Shown in pieces: positions 28,359 through 38,114 of a stretch of 64,000 nt of DNA; positions within the stretch are counted from its first letter, which is position 1; each line of letters starts with the position of its first letter. This DNA is from Bacteroidota bacterium (lineage in GTDB: Bacteria > Bacteroidota > Ignavibacteria > Ignavibacteriales > Ignavibacteriaceae): contig JAKALM010000015.1 of the NCBI GenBank assembly GCA_021824145.1, positions 1 through 64,000 on the forward strand, read 5' to 3'. Under the pieces are notes generated by a model. That model saw nothing but the letters and a program-made list of their open reading frames with translations. It did not search any database and was not told where the DNA came from. The position numbers were made by a program, and so were the translations under genes.

Positions 28359-28665
28359 TTCTAAATTCAGAAAATATGAGTTGAAAATTTTTAATTAGCT
28401 TTTTAAAGATAATAAAAATAGAGATTAACTTATTTTAGTTAATAATGGTAAAAATAGCAGATATGTTATTACGGAACCATTTCAGATTTCCTAATGTTCG
28501 TTGTAATTTACAGTGCAAAAGGGGATAGCTCAAATCTTCAGATGATGAAATATTTAGCCGGGCAGCGATAAACTAGAAAACACTGATTAGCAATGAGATT
28601 GTGGAGCCGTAGTTGCCGATAGTATCTGATAGGTAGAGTTTGAGGAAGTGGAGGGTTCTAGGAAT

Positions 28666-28686
28666 GCACAGATTACTAATCTGTGC
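28666..28686. repeat. Palindrome GCACAGATTACTAATCTGTGC
   Basis: A perfect 21-base palindrome around a central C. It looks like a dispersed intergenic repeat; no poly-T follows. Confidence 0.75.
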
Positions 28687-28790
28687 TACGGGGATTAAAA
28701 TATTGTTTAATGTTTGCATGATGTTTTTATTGTAAAAGTGGATTAAGGAATTAGAGAAGCACTGGAGAAGAGAGGAAGGTATGTTTCACT

Positions 28791-28832
28791 GTACTTTTAC
28801 CTTGAAGCAAAAGTACCAAAAAATCAAGACTG
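28791..28832. repeat. Hairpin repeat family, copy 1
   Basis: GTACTTTT pairs with AAAAGTAC around a CTTGAAG loop and is followed by CAAAAAATCAAGACTG. The same phrase recurs at 29163. Confidence 0.8.
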
Positions 28833-28846
28833 CAATGTGAATTACT

Positions 28847-28875
28847 ATTTCTTTTCTTGGCACAAGAAAAGAAAT
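28847..28875. repeat. 13-bp perfect hairpin
   Basis: ATTTCTTTTCTTG and CAAGAAAAGAAAT pair perfectly around a 3-base loop. It lies 15 bases after copy 1 and has the same purine/pyrimidine character. Confidence 0.8.
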
Positions 28876-29162
28876 CCCGCATAGATTGCGAGACAGGCGC
28901 CAGAATATGCACTAAAAAAGAAATTCTGAAAATATACTTTGTATTTGAAGTTCTATCTTTTCATATAAAGAAAAATAACTCGTCTGGATGAACCAGACTC
29001 AGACAGATTTTTCTTTTTGTGTTAATAATAAATATAAAGTAATGTCTTGCAGTATAATTTCTAAACGAATTTCTTTTTATGTGCGAAGATAGTAAGGCCA
29101 AGAGAGGAGTTACTTTTTAACTTTTGAGATTTCGGATTCGATTTTTTTGTTGAATTATTATT

Positions 29163-29205
29163 GTTCTTTTGTCTTGAAACAAAAGAACCAAAAATTCAAG
29201 ACTGA
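29163..29205. repeat. Hairpin repeat family, copy 2
   Basis: GTTCTTTTGT pairs with ACAAAAGAAC around CTTGAA, followed by CAAAAATTCAAGACTG. The stem base changes in copy 1 (A) and copy 2 (T) are compensated on both arms, so the pairing is conserved. Confidence 0.8.
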
Positions 29206-29868
29206 AAATAATTAGCTAAGAATTCATTCACTTCACTAAAACAAATTAACTCGCTTTGCTCAAACAGAATTTGTTTTTTAACGTTTCGTTCATGAATTCT
29301 TTTTACGCTAATTATTTTAGGTCATTTGGATTCGGAAAAGTTCTGAACTGCTTTTAAGCCGAAGGCGGAGGTTAGGAGCGTGGAATGGTCATTAGTCATT
29401 TGTTGTCATTGGTTGAGGAAGAAGAATTTTCGGGGAATTATTGGATTTCCTTTAATCCGAAAACAGATGTTAAGAGTGTGAGTTTTTCCCAGGTTAAGGT
29501 GTAGATACCTTTAAGCCGGAGGCTGACAAGTGGAGTGGAATTCCATTAGCCAGTCGGCAATGAATCAGAGCACGATGATTATAATCGAAATACGGGTAGA
29601 GCTTAAATTCCCTTTGCTGTCCGAGACAGCCGTTTGAATAAGTACAATATCTTAAGCAGAGTTTTCATAATGATATTTTTGATAGTAAATAAACGGGAAT
29701 GGAGAAGGAAAAGAACTGTAAATTTTGAAACCGTCTAGGATTGACGAATGACGATTGACGACCTCTTTCTCCAGGGCTGCAGAGGTTAAAATTGGCGATT
29801 GACCAATCAACTGGGCTATTGAAATACACCTCTCTCCCAGCTTAATCCCCTTTATACACAAACTGCGT

Positions 29869-30708
29869 TTATGAATGAACCGCCTCAATTTTTACTGACG
29901 TCATACTAAGCGACCCGCCGACTGCCATATCATTAAACAAACTTACCACATCCTTTTCATCCTTCAATGCCACTGCATAAAGCAGCGGCAGATAATGCTC
30001 GGGAGTCGGGACCGCTAGCTCGAATTCTCTTCCCTGGGATTGATAATTAATTAACTGCTTGTAATCGCCCGACAAAATAAACCTTTTCATCTTTTCGCTT
30101 GCTTCCTTTGCCCAATCATAACCGTAATCAACTTCATCTAATCTTCGCCAGTCGACCATTCTTAAATTGTGAACCATATTTCCGCTGCCGATAATCAGCA
30201 CGCCTTTATTGCGTAGAAAGCTCAGCTCCTTAGCAAGTTCAAAATGATATTGAGGAGACTGCCTATAATCAAGGCTCATCTGAACTACCGGAACCTCTGC
30301 ATCCGGATAGAGATGTTTAATTACCGACCATGCGCCATGGTCGAGTCCCCAATTAACATCAAGACCCACTTCAGTATTTTTAACTTCGTCTTTAATCTCT
30401 TTCGCAAGCTCCGGATTTCCGGGTGCGGGATATTGAACTTCGTACAATTCTTTCGGGAACCCGCTAAAGTCGTGGATAGTTCTTGGCTTTTCCATTGCAG
30501 TTACAAAAGTACCGTTTGCTTCCCAGTGGGCTGATATGCACAGTATAGCCGCCGGCATAGGAATTTCTTTTCCTATTTGCCTGAAACCCTGCACAAAAAC
30601 ATTCTCTTCAATAGCGTTCATGGGGCTGCCGTGTCCCAGGAACAGTGCGGGCATTTTATCCGTCTTATCAAACTTTTCAGTTAAATTATTTAATTCATTC
30701 AATTTCAT
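29869..30708 (-). CDS. ygiD: 4,5-DOPA-type extradiol dioxygenase
   Basis: A 279-residue protein of the LigB-like YgiD/DODA family, which opens catechol-type rings using a metal bound by histidines. Motifs: FLGHGSPMNA near residue 23 (metal His), CISAHWE near 57, LDHGAWSVIKHL near 125, GSGNMVHNL near 177 and PTPEHYLPLLY near 236. ATG follows AAGGTGAT. It stands alone between gene-poor stretches. The natural substrate in bacteria is uncertain. Confidence 0.92.
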   Translation of the reverse strand: MKLNELNNLTEKFDKTDKMPALFLGHGSPMNAIEENVFVQGFRQIGKEIPMPAAILCISAHWEANGTFVTAMEKPRTIHDFSGFPKELYEVQYPAPGNPELAKEIKDEVKNTEVGLDVNWGLDHGAWSVIKHLYPDAEVPVVQMSLDYRQSPQYHFELAKELSFLRNKGVLIIGSGNMVHNLRMVDWRRLDEVDYGYDWAKEASEKMKRFILSGDYKQLINYQSQGREFELAVPTPEHYLPLLYAVALKDEKDVVSLFNDMAVGGSLSMTSVKIEAVHS

Positions 30709-30830
30709 ATAATCACCTTGGTTTCAAGTTAAGTTTCAATCCCTTATCATATACATTATCAAGCACAATATAACAATACCGGAGACACTTATAAAGCCCT
30801 ATGTGGCGAAATAAATCATAATCTGATTTA

Positions 30831-31207
30831 TTATTTATATAATAAGCTTTTAATTCTTTGTTTAGCTTTGTTTGTATTGCCGCCTTGGTAACAGATTTCT
30901 ATAAATTCAATTTTATCTTCTGCCTGGAAATAAGAACAAATAACCCTAATGCCGGATTGAACCCCCTTGCCTTTAAGTGCCTTACATGCAAATTTTTTTA
31001 CTTTATAAATTTTAGGCGTGGTAATACCTAAGTCGCTTATATGTTCAACGGCATTATTATCTATTCTGAGTTTTTTGAATAGTTTTAGCTGAACATCAAT
31101 GAAGGTTTGTATATCATCATCTAGAGTGCAAAAGCGCTTTGACAGTTTTTTCTTTTCCCCCTATGAAATTCAGGAAGATAATTGATTTCTTTGAAGATTT
31201 GGTGCAT
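30831..31207 (-). pseudogene. RelE/ParE-like toxin gene with a frameshift
   Basis: From ATG (31207) the frame reads MHQIFKEINYLPEFHRG and then leaves the family pattern at a run of five C (31157-31161 on the plus strand). One extra base there would continue into KKLSKRFCTLDDDIQTFID and on to SGIRVICSYFQAEDKIEF and KQRIKSLLYK-stop, a complete RelE-superfamily-like toxin of about 125 residues. The frameshift is either real inactivation or a homopolymer sequencing error. No antitoxin gene is seen beside it; a shortened DUF1670 gene lies 88 bases upstream. Confidence 0.6.
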
Positions 31208-31294
31208 TATTTTTTATTCCTGCTGTTCAGAGTAATTCCTCACAGAATATACAGAATGAAAAGTGTTCCTTGAAATATCAGAATACTCCTTGCT

Positions 31295-31843
31295 TTAAAG
31301 CCACTGTTTAACGATTATAGAGCGATGAGAAATAGCTCGTCCCATATCCTTGGTTGTTGAACGAAGAGAGACAATGATATGCTTTTTTCTCATCTCTTGA
31401 AGATTGCGGCAGATGGTTCTTTCACCGCAGTTTAATAATCTGTTAGCTAAATCCTCCACTGTAAGAAGATCGCCTTGCTGGTAAGCTTCCGTGCAGACTC
31501 TTTGTATTCTGAATTGACGAAGTCCAATGACTCCGGATTTTTCTCTTACCGGAAGATCTTCAGTTGAATAGTCTAAAGTAAGTGTAACTGAAATTTGCTT
31601 ACACTTGGATAAAGGAACTGATGGAGAGTTATCAATATCTACAACTTGAAAGAATATTTGCCCGGGCTTAAGAGAGCCGTTAGACTGAAAATATGAAGCA
31701 TAGATTTTATGAACTGTATCCAGTAAAGCACTAGCTTCGAATGGAGAACATTGAAGTCCGGAGATGACTTCATTAACAAACTGAGTGTCGAGTTGTTTCT
31801 CGGACAAGCGACTAAACTTTTTTAAGGAAGAATTATTTACCAT
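31295..31843 (-). CDS. DUF1670-family protein, probably C-terminally shortened
   Basis: A 182-residue protein matching the DUF1670 pattern: FVNEVISGLQCSPFEASALLDTVHKIY, then SLKPGQIFFQVVDI, SVTLTLDYSTEDL and LLTVEDLANRLLNCGERTICRNL, the last with a winged-helix look. I start at ATG 31843 (MVNNSSLKK), since residues upstream in the open frame do not match. Relatives as I recall them continue well beyond IIVKQWL with a second helix-turn-helix-like part, so the 3' end may be lost. Probable DNA-binding protein of unknown role. Confidence 0.6.
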   Translation of the reverse strand: MVNNSSLKKFSRLSEKQLDTQFVNEVISGLQCSPFEASALLDTVHKIYASYFQSNGSLKPGQIFFQVVDIDNSPSVPLSKCKQISVTLTLDYSTEDLPVREKSGVIGLRQFRIQRVCTEAYQQGDLLTVEDLANRLLNCGERTICRNLQEMRKKHIIVSLRSTTKDMGRAISHRSIIVKQWL

Positions 31844-32958
31844 AATGCACCATAGGAAATTTAATGAAGTAAGTTTGTTGAACCTCAGTCGGGCTACGCA
31901 CTCCTTCGGTTCAACAAATAATTTACTTGAAGTATTAGTCATGATAAATAACATAATCATTAAATTGCCAAATGGCACAAATATAGGCTTACAGGTAATG
32001 TTTCATTACGTAAAATTTTTTAACCCGTCTTCGCTGATTAGGAACTTCAGCTTCGGCGGGCAGGCGTTTCTTTACGCATAATTTCTTTACAGAAATTATT
32101 TAAGGTCAGTTAAACAAAGAAAGAAAGCCGTGGGCATTTGGCTAGATGAAAATTTTCGGGCACAATTCTTTTTGATGCGCAAAGTTAGGACTTGGATTAG
32201 TAGGGTTGAGTTATTGAATGCAGAAATGGTTGTTTTAAGACCATAGATGCAAATGAAAACTCAGCTATGAGGATTTTTCGAGTTCAGTAAAAACAGATGG
32301 AAGATCTTCAGGAGTGGTACGACCAAATTTACCGTTTAAAAATAAAAATAGAATTATGGCTTTTGCAGTCAGCAAATAACGCGGATCGTTTTAAAATTGC
32401 TGCGAACTTTTTCTATTATGGTATTTATCTGCTGTTCATAAGTCTTGAAATGTTTTCTAATGAAAAAATCAACGCAGAGTATATTAAACCAATTTAAATG
32501 TAAAATGTATTTCACTTCATCGTATTTGCTTTTAATGAAGTTTGCTTTGATATTATTACTGAATGTTCGAAATTTCTTTTCGAAGGGAGCCACCGCTACA
32601 ATATTTTTTGCACCGGAGTTTAGGAAGTGAAAGATTGCATTGATTGCCGGATAATATCTGCGCTTAACTCAATAGGTAGCAGCAAAAAATAATTATTAAA
32701 TTAATTTCATGAGCAGACTAATAAGAGAAAATCACTTATAAAGAGACTTTTAATAGTCGGATAAAGAATATATACGGAACGGAAAAATTGGACGCTCTGA
32801 ATTGAAAAAACTGGCTAAAACCTACCCTATTTTGTAAGTAAAGCATAGACTTCAATTAAAAATAATTAAAACATTTTTTATTAAATAGAAATTTCTACGT
32901 CCATTCAGCATTTTAGTTATATTTGTAATATTAAAACCAATTACTATGGCAAAAAATA
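31844..32958. other. 1.1-kb gene-free region with inverted repeats
   Basis: An 11-bp perfect inverted repeat (TTTGTTGAACC 31874-31884, GGTTCAACAAA 31908-31918) encloses GTCGGGCTACGCACTCCTTC. Further on, CCCGTCTTCGCTGA and TCAGCTTCGGCGGG (about 32020-32060) form a weaker one. A 66-codon frame at 32297 has no support. Nothing else is identified before the ABC transporter. Confidence 0.6.
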
Positions 32959-33906
32959 ATGAATTCATTAGCAATTGAAACTTTGGGGTTAACTAAAGTT
33001 TATACATCGTCATTCAAAAAACAGAAGGTTGAAGCATTAACAGATTTGAATCTTCAAATTTCAAAAGGGATGATTTTCGGGCTTTTAGGTCCAAACGGAG
33101 CTGGCAAAACTACATTGATTAAATTATTACTCGGAATAACTTTTCCAACCGCCGGCAGCGCTACAATTTTGGGGGAAAATATTTCCGGTTACAAAATGAA
33201 ATATAAAATAGGCTACTTGCCTGAAAATCATAAATATCCGGCATACCTAAGCGGCGGAGAAGTTTTACAATTCTACGGAAAGCTTAGCGGCATGGAATCT
33301 AATGAACTTAATAAAAAGATTGACGAGCTTTTAGAACTTGTTCAATTAATGAAATGGAAAAAGACAAAAATCAAGAATTACTCAAAAGGAATGATGCAAA
33401 GATTAGGGCTTGCTCAAGCCTTGGTTAATAATCCAGAATTAATTTTTTTGGACGAACCAACAGATGGAGTTGATCCAATTGGAAGAAAAGAAATAAGAGA
33501 TATTTTAATTGAACTTAAAAATAATGGGAAAACAATTTTTCTAAATAGTCATTTGTTATCTGAAGTTGAATTGATAACTGATAGAGTTGGAATATTGAAT
33601 AAAGGTAAACTCTTACGTGAAGGCGACGTAAAAGAGATGACGCAAAATAAAGAAGAATATAAAATCAGTATTGAAGGCGATTCAATTGAAAAACTTGATG
33701 ATGAAATTTTAAGAAAAGCGGGCTTTGCAAAAATGAATCAAGATTATTATTCTTTCAAAGTGGAGAACACGAATGAGCTAAATAAAATTCTTGACATTTT
33801 ACGAAATAATGGAATAGTGATTAAAGAAATGCTTCAGCAAAAAAGTTCTCTTGAAGAAATTTTCATTTCATTAATTAAAGAGTCTGATAAGGAGAAAGTT
33901 CAATGA
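32959..33906 (+). CDS. ABC transporter ATP-binding protein
   Basis: A 315-residue ATPase of an ABC-2 type exporter. Walker A GPNGAGKTT near residue 46, Q-loop-like YLPENHKYP, signature YSKGMMQRLGLAQAL near 141 (SKGM instead of the usual SGGQ, common in this subfamily) and Walker B LIFLDEPTDGVDP are seen. A C-terminal domain of about 85 residues follows. It overlaps the permease start by 4 bases (ATGA), so the two form a unit. Substrate unknown. Confidence 0.93.
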   Translation: MNSLAIETLGLTKVYTSSFKKQKVEALTDLNLQISKGMIFGLLGPNGAGKTTLIKLLLGITFPTAGSATILGENISGYKMKYKIGYLPENHKYPAYLSGGEVLQFYGKLSGMESNELNKKIDELLELVQLMKWKKTKIKNYSKGMMQRLGLAQALVNNPELIFLDEPTDGVDPIGRKEIRDILIELKNNGKTIFLNSHLLSEVELITDRVGILNKGKLLREGDVKEMTQNKEEYKISIEGDSIEKLDDEILRKAGFAKMNQDYYSFKVENTNELNKILDILRNNGIVIKEMLQQKSSLEEIFISLIKESDKEKVQ

Positions 33907-34721
33907 AAAATATTTGGATAATGACCTGGTTTACTTTGAGAGAAGCTATGGCAAGAAAAGTTTTTTTATTCTTCGCTTCAATTTCTGCAGTCATATTAAT
34001 TATTATGGCTTTCGTATTTGGTTTAATGGATAAAGCATCATTTTCTTTTAATGTTAGCGGAGGCGCTCATCTGCCGTATAATAATCCGATCACGATGATT
34101 GAAATGATGATAGTTTCTCCGCTTTCAAGTCTTTGTCTTCTGCTGGCAATTTTTGCAAGTGCGAGTTTTGTTCCTATAATGCTTGAAAAAGGAAACATCG
34201 ATCTTCTATTATCAAAGCCGGTATCCCGTGATCAACTATTATGGGGAAAATACTTCGGAGGAATTTTAGTAGTACTTTTAAATATTGCATTTATGGTAAC
34301 CGGCGTTTGGCTGATAATCTCGCTAAAATTTTCTTCATGGGATTTTTCTTTTCTTTCAATAATACTTGCAATAACTTTTACCTTTGCGGTGTTGTATTCG
34401 CTGATAGTCTTACTTGGAGTATTAACGAAAGGTTCAACATTGGGGATGATGGTTGCCTATTTGATTTTTTTACTACTGAGTCCGGTACTTTTTTTAGCTA
34501 AAGATAAAGTTGCTGATTTTATTCAAAATAAATTTTTAAAGTCTCTTATATTGGGAACTTATTATTTAGTTCCAAAAACTTCCGAACTGATGGGAAAGAT
34601 AATGTCAAGTTTAGCTTCAGGAAATGGAATTGAAGATTATCAACCTATATTAACATCGTTAGCTTTTCTTATTTTAACTATGGGAATAACTATCTCAATA
34701 TTTAGAAAAAAAGATTTTTGA
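33903..34721 (+). CDS. ABC-2 type transporter permease
   Basis: A 272-residue membrane protein with about six helices, beginning with a cytoplasmic segment (WFTLREAMARKVFLFF) typical of ABC-2 permeases. The long extracytoplasmic loop after helix 1 and the paired helices at 82-105 and 145-180 fit the family. It partners the ATPase encoded just upstream, with overlapping stop/start. After it, 34722-34960 has no gene. Confidence 0.88.
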   Translation: MKNIWIMTWFTLREAMARKVFLFFASISAVILIIMAFVFGLMDKASFSFNVSGGAHLPYNNPITMIEMMIVSPLSSLCLLLAIFASASFVPIMLEKGNIDLLLSKPVSRDQLLWGKYFGGILVVLLNIAFMVTGVWLIISLKFSSWDFSFLSIILAITFTFAVLYSLIVLLGVLTKGSTLGMMVAYLIFLLLSPVLFLAKDKVADFIQNKFLKSLILGTYYLVPKTSELMGKIMSSLASGNGIEDYQPILTSLAFLILTMGITISIFRKKDF

Positions 34722-34960
34722 CTTTAAATGGATTTGAAAAGAAAATTAACAAAGATGTAATTAGAAAATAAAATTTCAATATTGAGTGATATATAATTCA
34801 ACGATTGCTATGAGTTTTTTAAAAAATTTCTCTTAATCAAGGATTCTAAAATCTTTTCAACGTTGTTCGGCAGGGAAATAATATGTTGTAATTTAGCAGT
34901 TAATTGGCATAATATTTGGCAAAATTAAGTCAGATCAATATGAAAATATAGGAAACAATA

Positions 34961-35899
34961 ATGCAAGAACAGAATTTAAGATTAGAAGATTTACTAGGAA
35001 AGACGAAATTATCGGATGATAATAAAGGCGTAATAAACAATGTTGCGATTATTGGCGCAGGAATTATGGGACAAGGAATTGCACACACAATTGCTGCCGC
35101 CGGAATAGATGTTTTGGTTATAGAAAAAGATGCTGAACATCTTGAAAAAGCAAAACAAGATCTTTCAGAAACAATTGATAGAGAAATTAAACGGTGGGCG
35201 CTAACAAGGTCAGAAAAAAAATCTATTTTCAGCAGAATAAAATGGGAAATATCACTAACTAAAGTAGCTGAATATGATTTGATAATCGAAGCTGTTGATG
35301 AAGACTTTAATCTAAAACAATTAATTTTCTCTGAGTTGGATTCACTGGCAAAAAAAGAAACAATATTTGTGTCAAATACCTCTACGCTAAGTTTAACTAA
35401 ATTAGCCGAGACAACCAGCAGGCCAGATAAAATAATTGGAATGCATTTTCTTCATCCAGTACCTAAAGTTCCACTTGTAGAACTTGTTAAATGCCTTCAT
35501 ACTTCAAACGAAACAGTTGAACAGGTAAAAAGTTTTGCTGCTAAAATAGGCAAAACACCTGTAGAAGTTTATGAATATCCTGGTTTTGTAACAACGAGAG
35601 CCATTGTTCCATTATTAAATGAAGCGATGTATATACTGCTTGAAGGAGTTGCAACTGCAAATGATATTGATACTGCAATGAAACTCGGTTATAATTTCCA
35701 ATATGGCCCTCTAGAGATGGCAGATATGATGGGGCTTGATGAGGTTTTAGCATGGATGGAAACGCTTTGGAAAACGCTTGGAGAGCCGCGATACCGTGCA
35801 TGCCCAATTTTACGTAAACTTGTTCGTGAAAGAAAACTAGGAAAGAAAACAGGCGAAGGTTTTTATAAATACGATGAAAACGGACAAATAATTAATTAA
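34961..35899 (+). CDS. 3-hydroxyacyl-CoA (3-hydroxybutyryl-CoA) dehydrogenase
   Basis: A 312-residue NAD-dependent enzyme oxidising 3-hydroxyacyl-CoA in fatty-acid or butyrate-type pathways. After a 25-residue extension, the Rossmann motif VAIIGAGIMGQGIAH appears, then NTSTLSLTKLA (Ser) and the catalytic histidine in GMHFLHPVPKVPLVE; the C-terminal dimerisation domain has GYNFQYGPLEMADMMGLD. It lies 26 bases before ackA, suggesting co-expression of CoA-ester and acetate metabolism. Confidence 0.93.
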   Translation: MQEQNLRLEDLLGKTKLSDDNKGVINNVAIIGAGIMGQGIAHTIAAAGIDVLVIEKDAEHLEKAKQDLSETIDREIKRWALTRSEKKSIFSRIKWEISLTKVAEYDLIIEAVDEDFNLKQLIFSELDSLAKKETIFVSNTSTLSLTKLAETTSRPDKIIGMHFLHPVPKVPLVELVKCLHTSNETVEQVKSFAAKIGKTPVEVYEYPGFVTTRAIVPLLNEAMYILLEGVATANDIDTAMKLGYNFQYGPLEMADMMGLDEVLAWMETLWKTLGEPRYRACPILRKLVRERKLGKKTGEGFYKYDENGQIIN

Positions 35900-35924
35900 G
35901 GCTTGAAAAAAGAAAGAAATTTTT

Positions 35925-37133
35925 ATGAAGGTATTAGTTTTAAATTGTGGAAGTTCTTCAATAAAATATCAATTTATAGACACAGTTGAAAAAACAGCCC
36001 TTGCCAAAGGCCTAGTTGAAAGAATCGGAATGAGCAGTGCGGTTCTATCTCATTCTCGTTATGATGGTGATACAATTAAAATTGTTGGTGAAATATTAGA
36101 TCATCAAATAGCAGTTGAATATGTACTTGGAGTTATGCTTAGCAAAAATCATGGAGTAATTGATAATAAAAATGATATTGAAGCAGTTGGACACAGAGTT
36201 GTTCACGGAGGCGAAACATTTACTGGTTCAGTATTAATAACAGATGAAGTAATTCAAGTTTTACAAGACAACATTGAATTAGCTCCACTTCATAATCCGC
36301 CAAACTTAAAAGGTATTCAAGCTGTAAAAAGAATTTTACCAGACACACCACAAGTTGGAGTTTTTGATACGGCATTCCATACAAAAATGCCACCCAAAGC
36401 TTTTCTTTATGGAATACCATATGAGCTTTACAAAAAATATAAAATAAGAAAATATGGATTTCACGGGACGTCTCATTTATATGTTTCTAATAAAGCTGCT
36501 GAAATGTTAGGGAAGAAAATTGAAGATTTAAAAATTGTAACTGCTCATCTTGGCAATGGCTGCAGTATGGCGGCAATAGATAAGGGAATCTCTGTTGATA
36601 CAACAATGGGCTTTACTCCGCTTGAAGGTTTGCTAATGGGTACACGAAGCGGAGATTTGGATCCGTCTTTAATCCTTTATATTATGGGGAAAGAAGGATT
36701 ATCACTCAATGAAGCAGGAACACTCTTAAACAAACACAGCGGACTGATTGGCATCAGCGGTGAAAGCAGTGATATGCGTGAAATACAAAAAGCAATGTCT
36801 GAAGGACACAAGCGCTCAACCTATGCATTTGATATTTTCAGCTATCGAATTAAAAAGTATCTTGGCGCGTATGCAGCAGCAATGGGGGGTTTAGACACAT
36901 TTATTTTTACAGGTGGAATTGGAGAAAATTCTGCCGAAGTTAGGGAAGAAGTTTGTAAGAATCTTGAATTCCTTGGAATTGAACTTGATTTAGAAAAAAA
37001 TAGAAATAAAGATTTGATTATTTCTACAGATAATTCGAAAGTTAAAGTCCTGCGCATACCAACAAACGAAGAACTCGTAATTGCTATGGATACAAGTCAT
37101 ATTGTAGAAGAGATTCAAGTAAAGGCAAATTGA
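35925..37133 (+). CDS. ackA: Acetate kinase
   Basis: A 402-residue enzyme interconverting acetate and ATP with acetyl phosphate and ADP. N-terminal VLNCGSSSIKYQF, the GHRVVHGG motif near residue 90, the FDTAFH segment (catalytic Asp) and HLGNGCSMAAI are all present, as is the late FTGGIGENSAEVREEV. No phosphotransacetylase gene is next to it here. It directly follows the hydroxyacyl-CoA dehydrogenase gene. Confidence 0.97.
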   Translation: MKVLVLNCGSSSIKYQFIDTVEKTALAKGLVERIGMSSAVLSHSRYDGDTIKIVGEILDHQIAVEYVLGVMLSKNHGVIDNKNDIEAVGHRVVHGGETFTGSVLITDEVIQVLQDNIELAPLHNPPNLKGIQAVKRILPDTPQVGVFDTAFHTKMPPKAFLYGIPYELYKKYKIRKYGFHGTSHLYVSNKAAEMLGKKIEDLKIVTAHLGNGCSMAAIDKGISVDTTMGFTPLEGLLMGTRSGDLDPSLILYIMGKEGLSLNEAGTLLNKHSGLIGISGESSDMREIQKAMSEGHKRSTYAFDIFSYRIKKYLGAYAAAMGGLDTFIFTGGIGENSAEVREEVCKNLEFLGIELDLEKNRNKDLIISTDNSKVKVLRIPTNEELVIAMDTSHIVEEIQVKAN

Positions 37134-37289
37134 TATTTCCTAAAGTTAAATGTAAAATTATATATTCATTTAACTTCATTATTTTACTTCCAAAGTTTTA
37201 ATAATTGAATTTATTCCAAAAATTTTATACTCTTAATTAAGATATTTCATGTTTATATTAAATAGTATAAAATTTTTTTGAGGAAATAG

Positions 37290-38081
37290 ATGGATTTCGG
37301 CATTAAAGGAAAGGTAGCTTTAATAACTGCATCCAGTAAAGGTATTGGCCGTGCAGTTGCAGAATCATTTGCTGAAGAAGGCTGCAGCATTGCAATTTGT
37401 GCAAGAAATAAAGATGAATTAATTAAGACAGCGGCTGAAATTAAAAAGAAATTTGGAACTGAACCTGTATGGTGCGTCTGCGATCTTAATCAAGCAAAAG
37501 ATATCGAAACTACTGTTGAATCGGTAAGGAAAAATTTCGGTAAAATAGATATCCTTGTTAACAACTGCGGTGGTCCAGATCCCGGATATTTTCAGCAACT
37601 TGGCGACAAAAACTGGCAATCTGCCTTTGAACAAGTTTTATTGAGCGTTGTTAGATTTTGTAATTTAACAGTGCCGGATATGATTTTAAGAGAGTGGGGA
37701 AGAATAATTAATATAACTTCAATAACTGTTAAACAGCCATTAGATAATTTGATGCTTTCAAATTCTTTAAGAAGCGGTGTGGTTGGGTTTGCAAAAACTT
37801 TGAGCAATGAAGTTGCGAAGTATAATATTACTGTTAATAATGTAGCACCAGGTTATACACTTACAAACCGCATATACGACCTAGCTGTAAATAAAGGCAA
37901 GCTTGTGGGGAAATCTCACGAGGAAGTTTTGACAGAAATGGCAAAAGAAATTCCAATGAACAGATTAGCTGGACCAGAGGAAATTGCATCTGCAATTGTA
38001 TTCCTTGCTTCTAAGCAAGCAGGGTATATTACAGGCAATACAATTCAAGTAGATGGCGGTTTAATTAAAGGATTATACTAG
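37290..38081 (+). CDS. SDR-family oxidoreductase lacking a canonical YxxxK motif
   Basis: A 263-residue short-chain dehydrogenase/reductase-like protein. It has the cofactor motif TASSKGIGRAV near residue 14, NNCGG near 90 and the C-terminal VDGGLIKG. The catalytic Ser can be placed in INITSI, but the expected Y-x-x-x-K is replaced by LMLSNSLRSG. This fits the BKR-like SDR subgroup (cd05344 type), described as not matching the standard tetrad. Substrate unknown. RBS GAGGAA precedes ATG. Confidence 0.85.
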   Translation: MDFGIKGKVALITASSKGIGRAVAESFAEEGCSIAICARNKDELIKTAAEIKKKFGTEPVWCVCDLNQAKDIETTVESVRKNFGKIDILVNNCGGPDPGYFQQLGDKNWQSAFEQVLLSVVRFCNLTVPDMILREWGRIINITSITVKQPLDNLMLSNSLRSGVVGFAKTLSNEVAKYNITVNNVAPGYTLTNRIYDLAVNKGKLVGKSHEEVLTEMAKEIPMNRLAGPEEIASAIVFLASKQAGYITGNTIQVDGGLIKGLY

Positions 38082-38114
38082 TTTAAATTATTTCCTCACG
38101 ACAGAGGACAAAAA

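Larger units (their letters stand above)
28359..29868. other. 1.5-kb gene-free region rich in palindromes
   Basis: No convincing gene is seen on either strand; short frames here lack family signatures and start signals. It contains the palindrome family listed separately (28666, 28791, 28847, 29163) and stretches such as TTTAAGCCGGAGG and TTTTAAGCCGAAGGCGGAGG that look like dispersed repeat debris. Confidence 0.7.

Noticed and set aside
28359-29868. Searched for an insertion-sequence transposase
   Set aside because: No DDE, HUH or serine/tyrosine recombinase motif could be found in any frame.
29652-29888. Minus-strand 78-codon frame overlapping the ygiD 3' end
   Set aside because: It overlaps a well-supported gene, has no ribosome site and no family pattern.
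32297-32497. 66-codon frame with hydrophobic centre in the gap before the ABC genes
   Set aside because: No ribosome site, no family and surrounding DNA is repeat debris; treated as chance.
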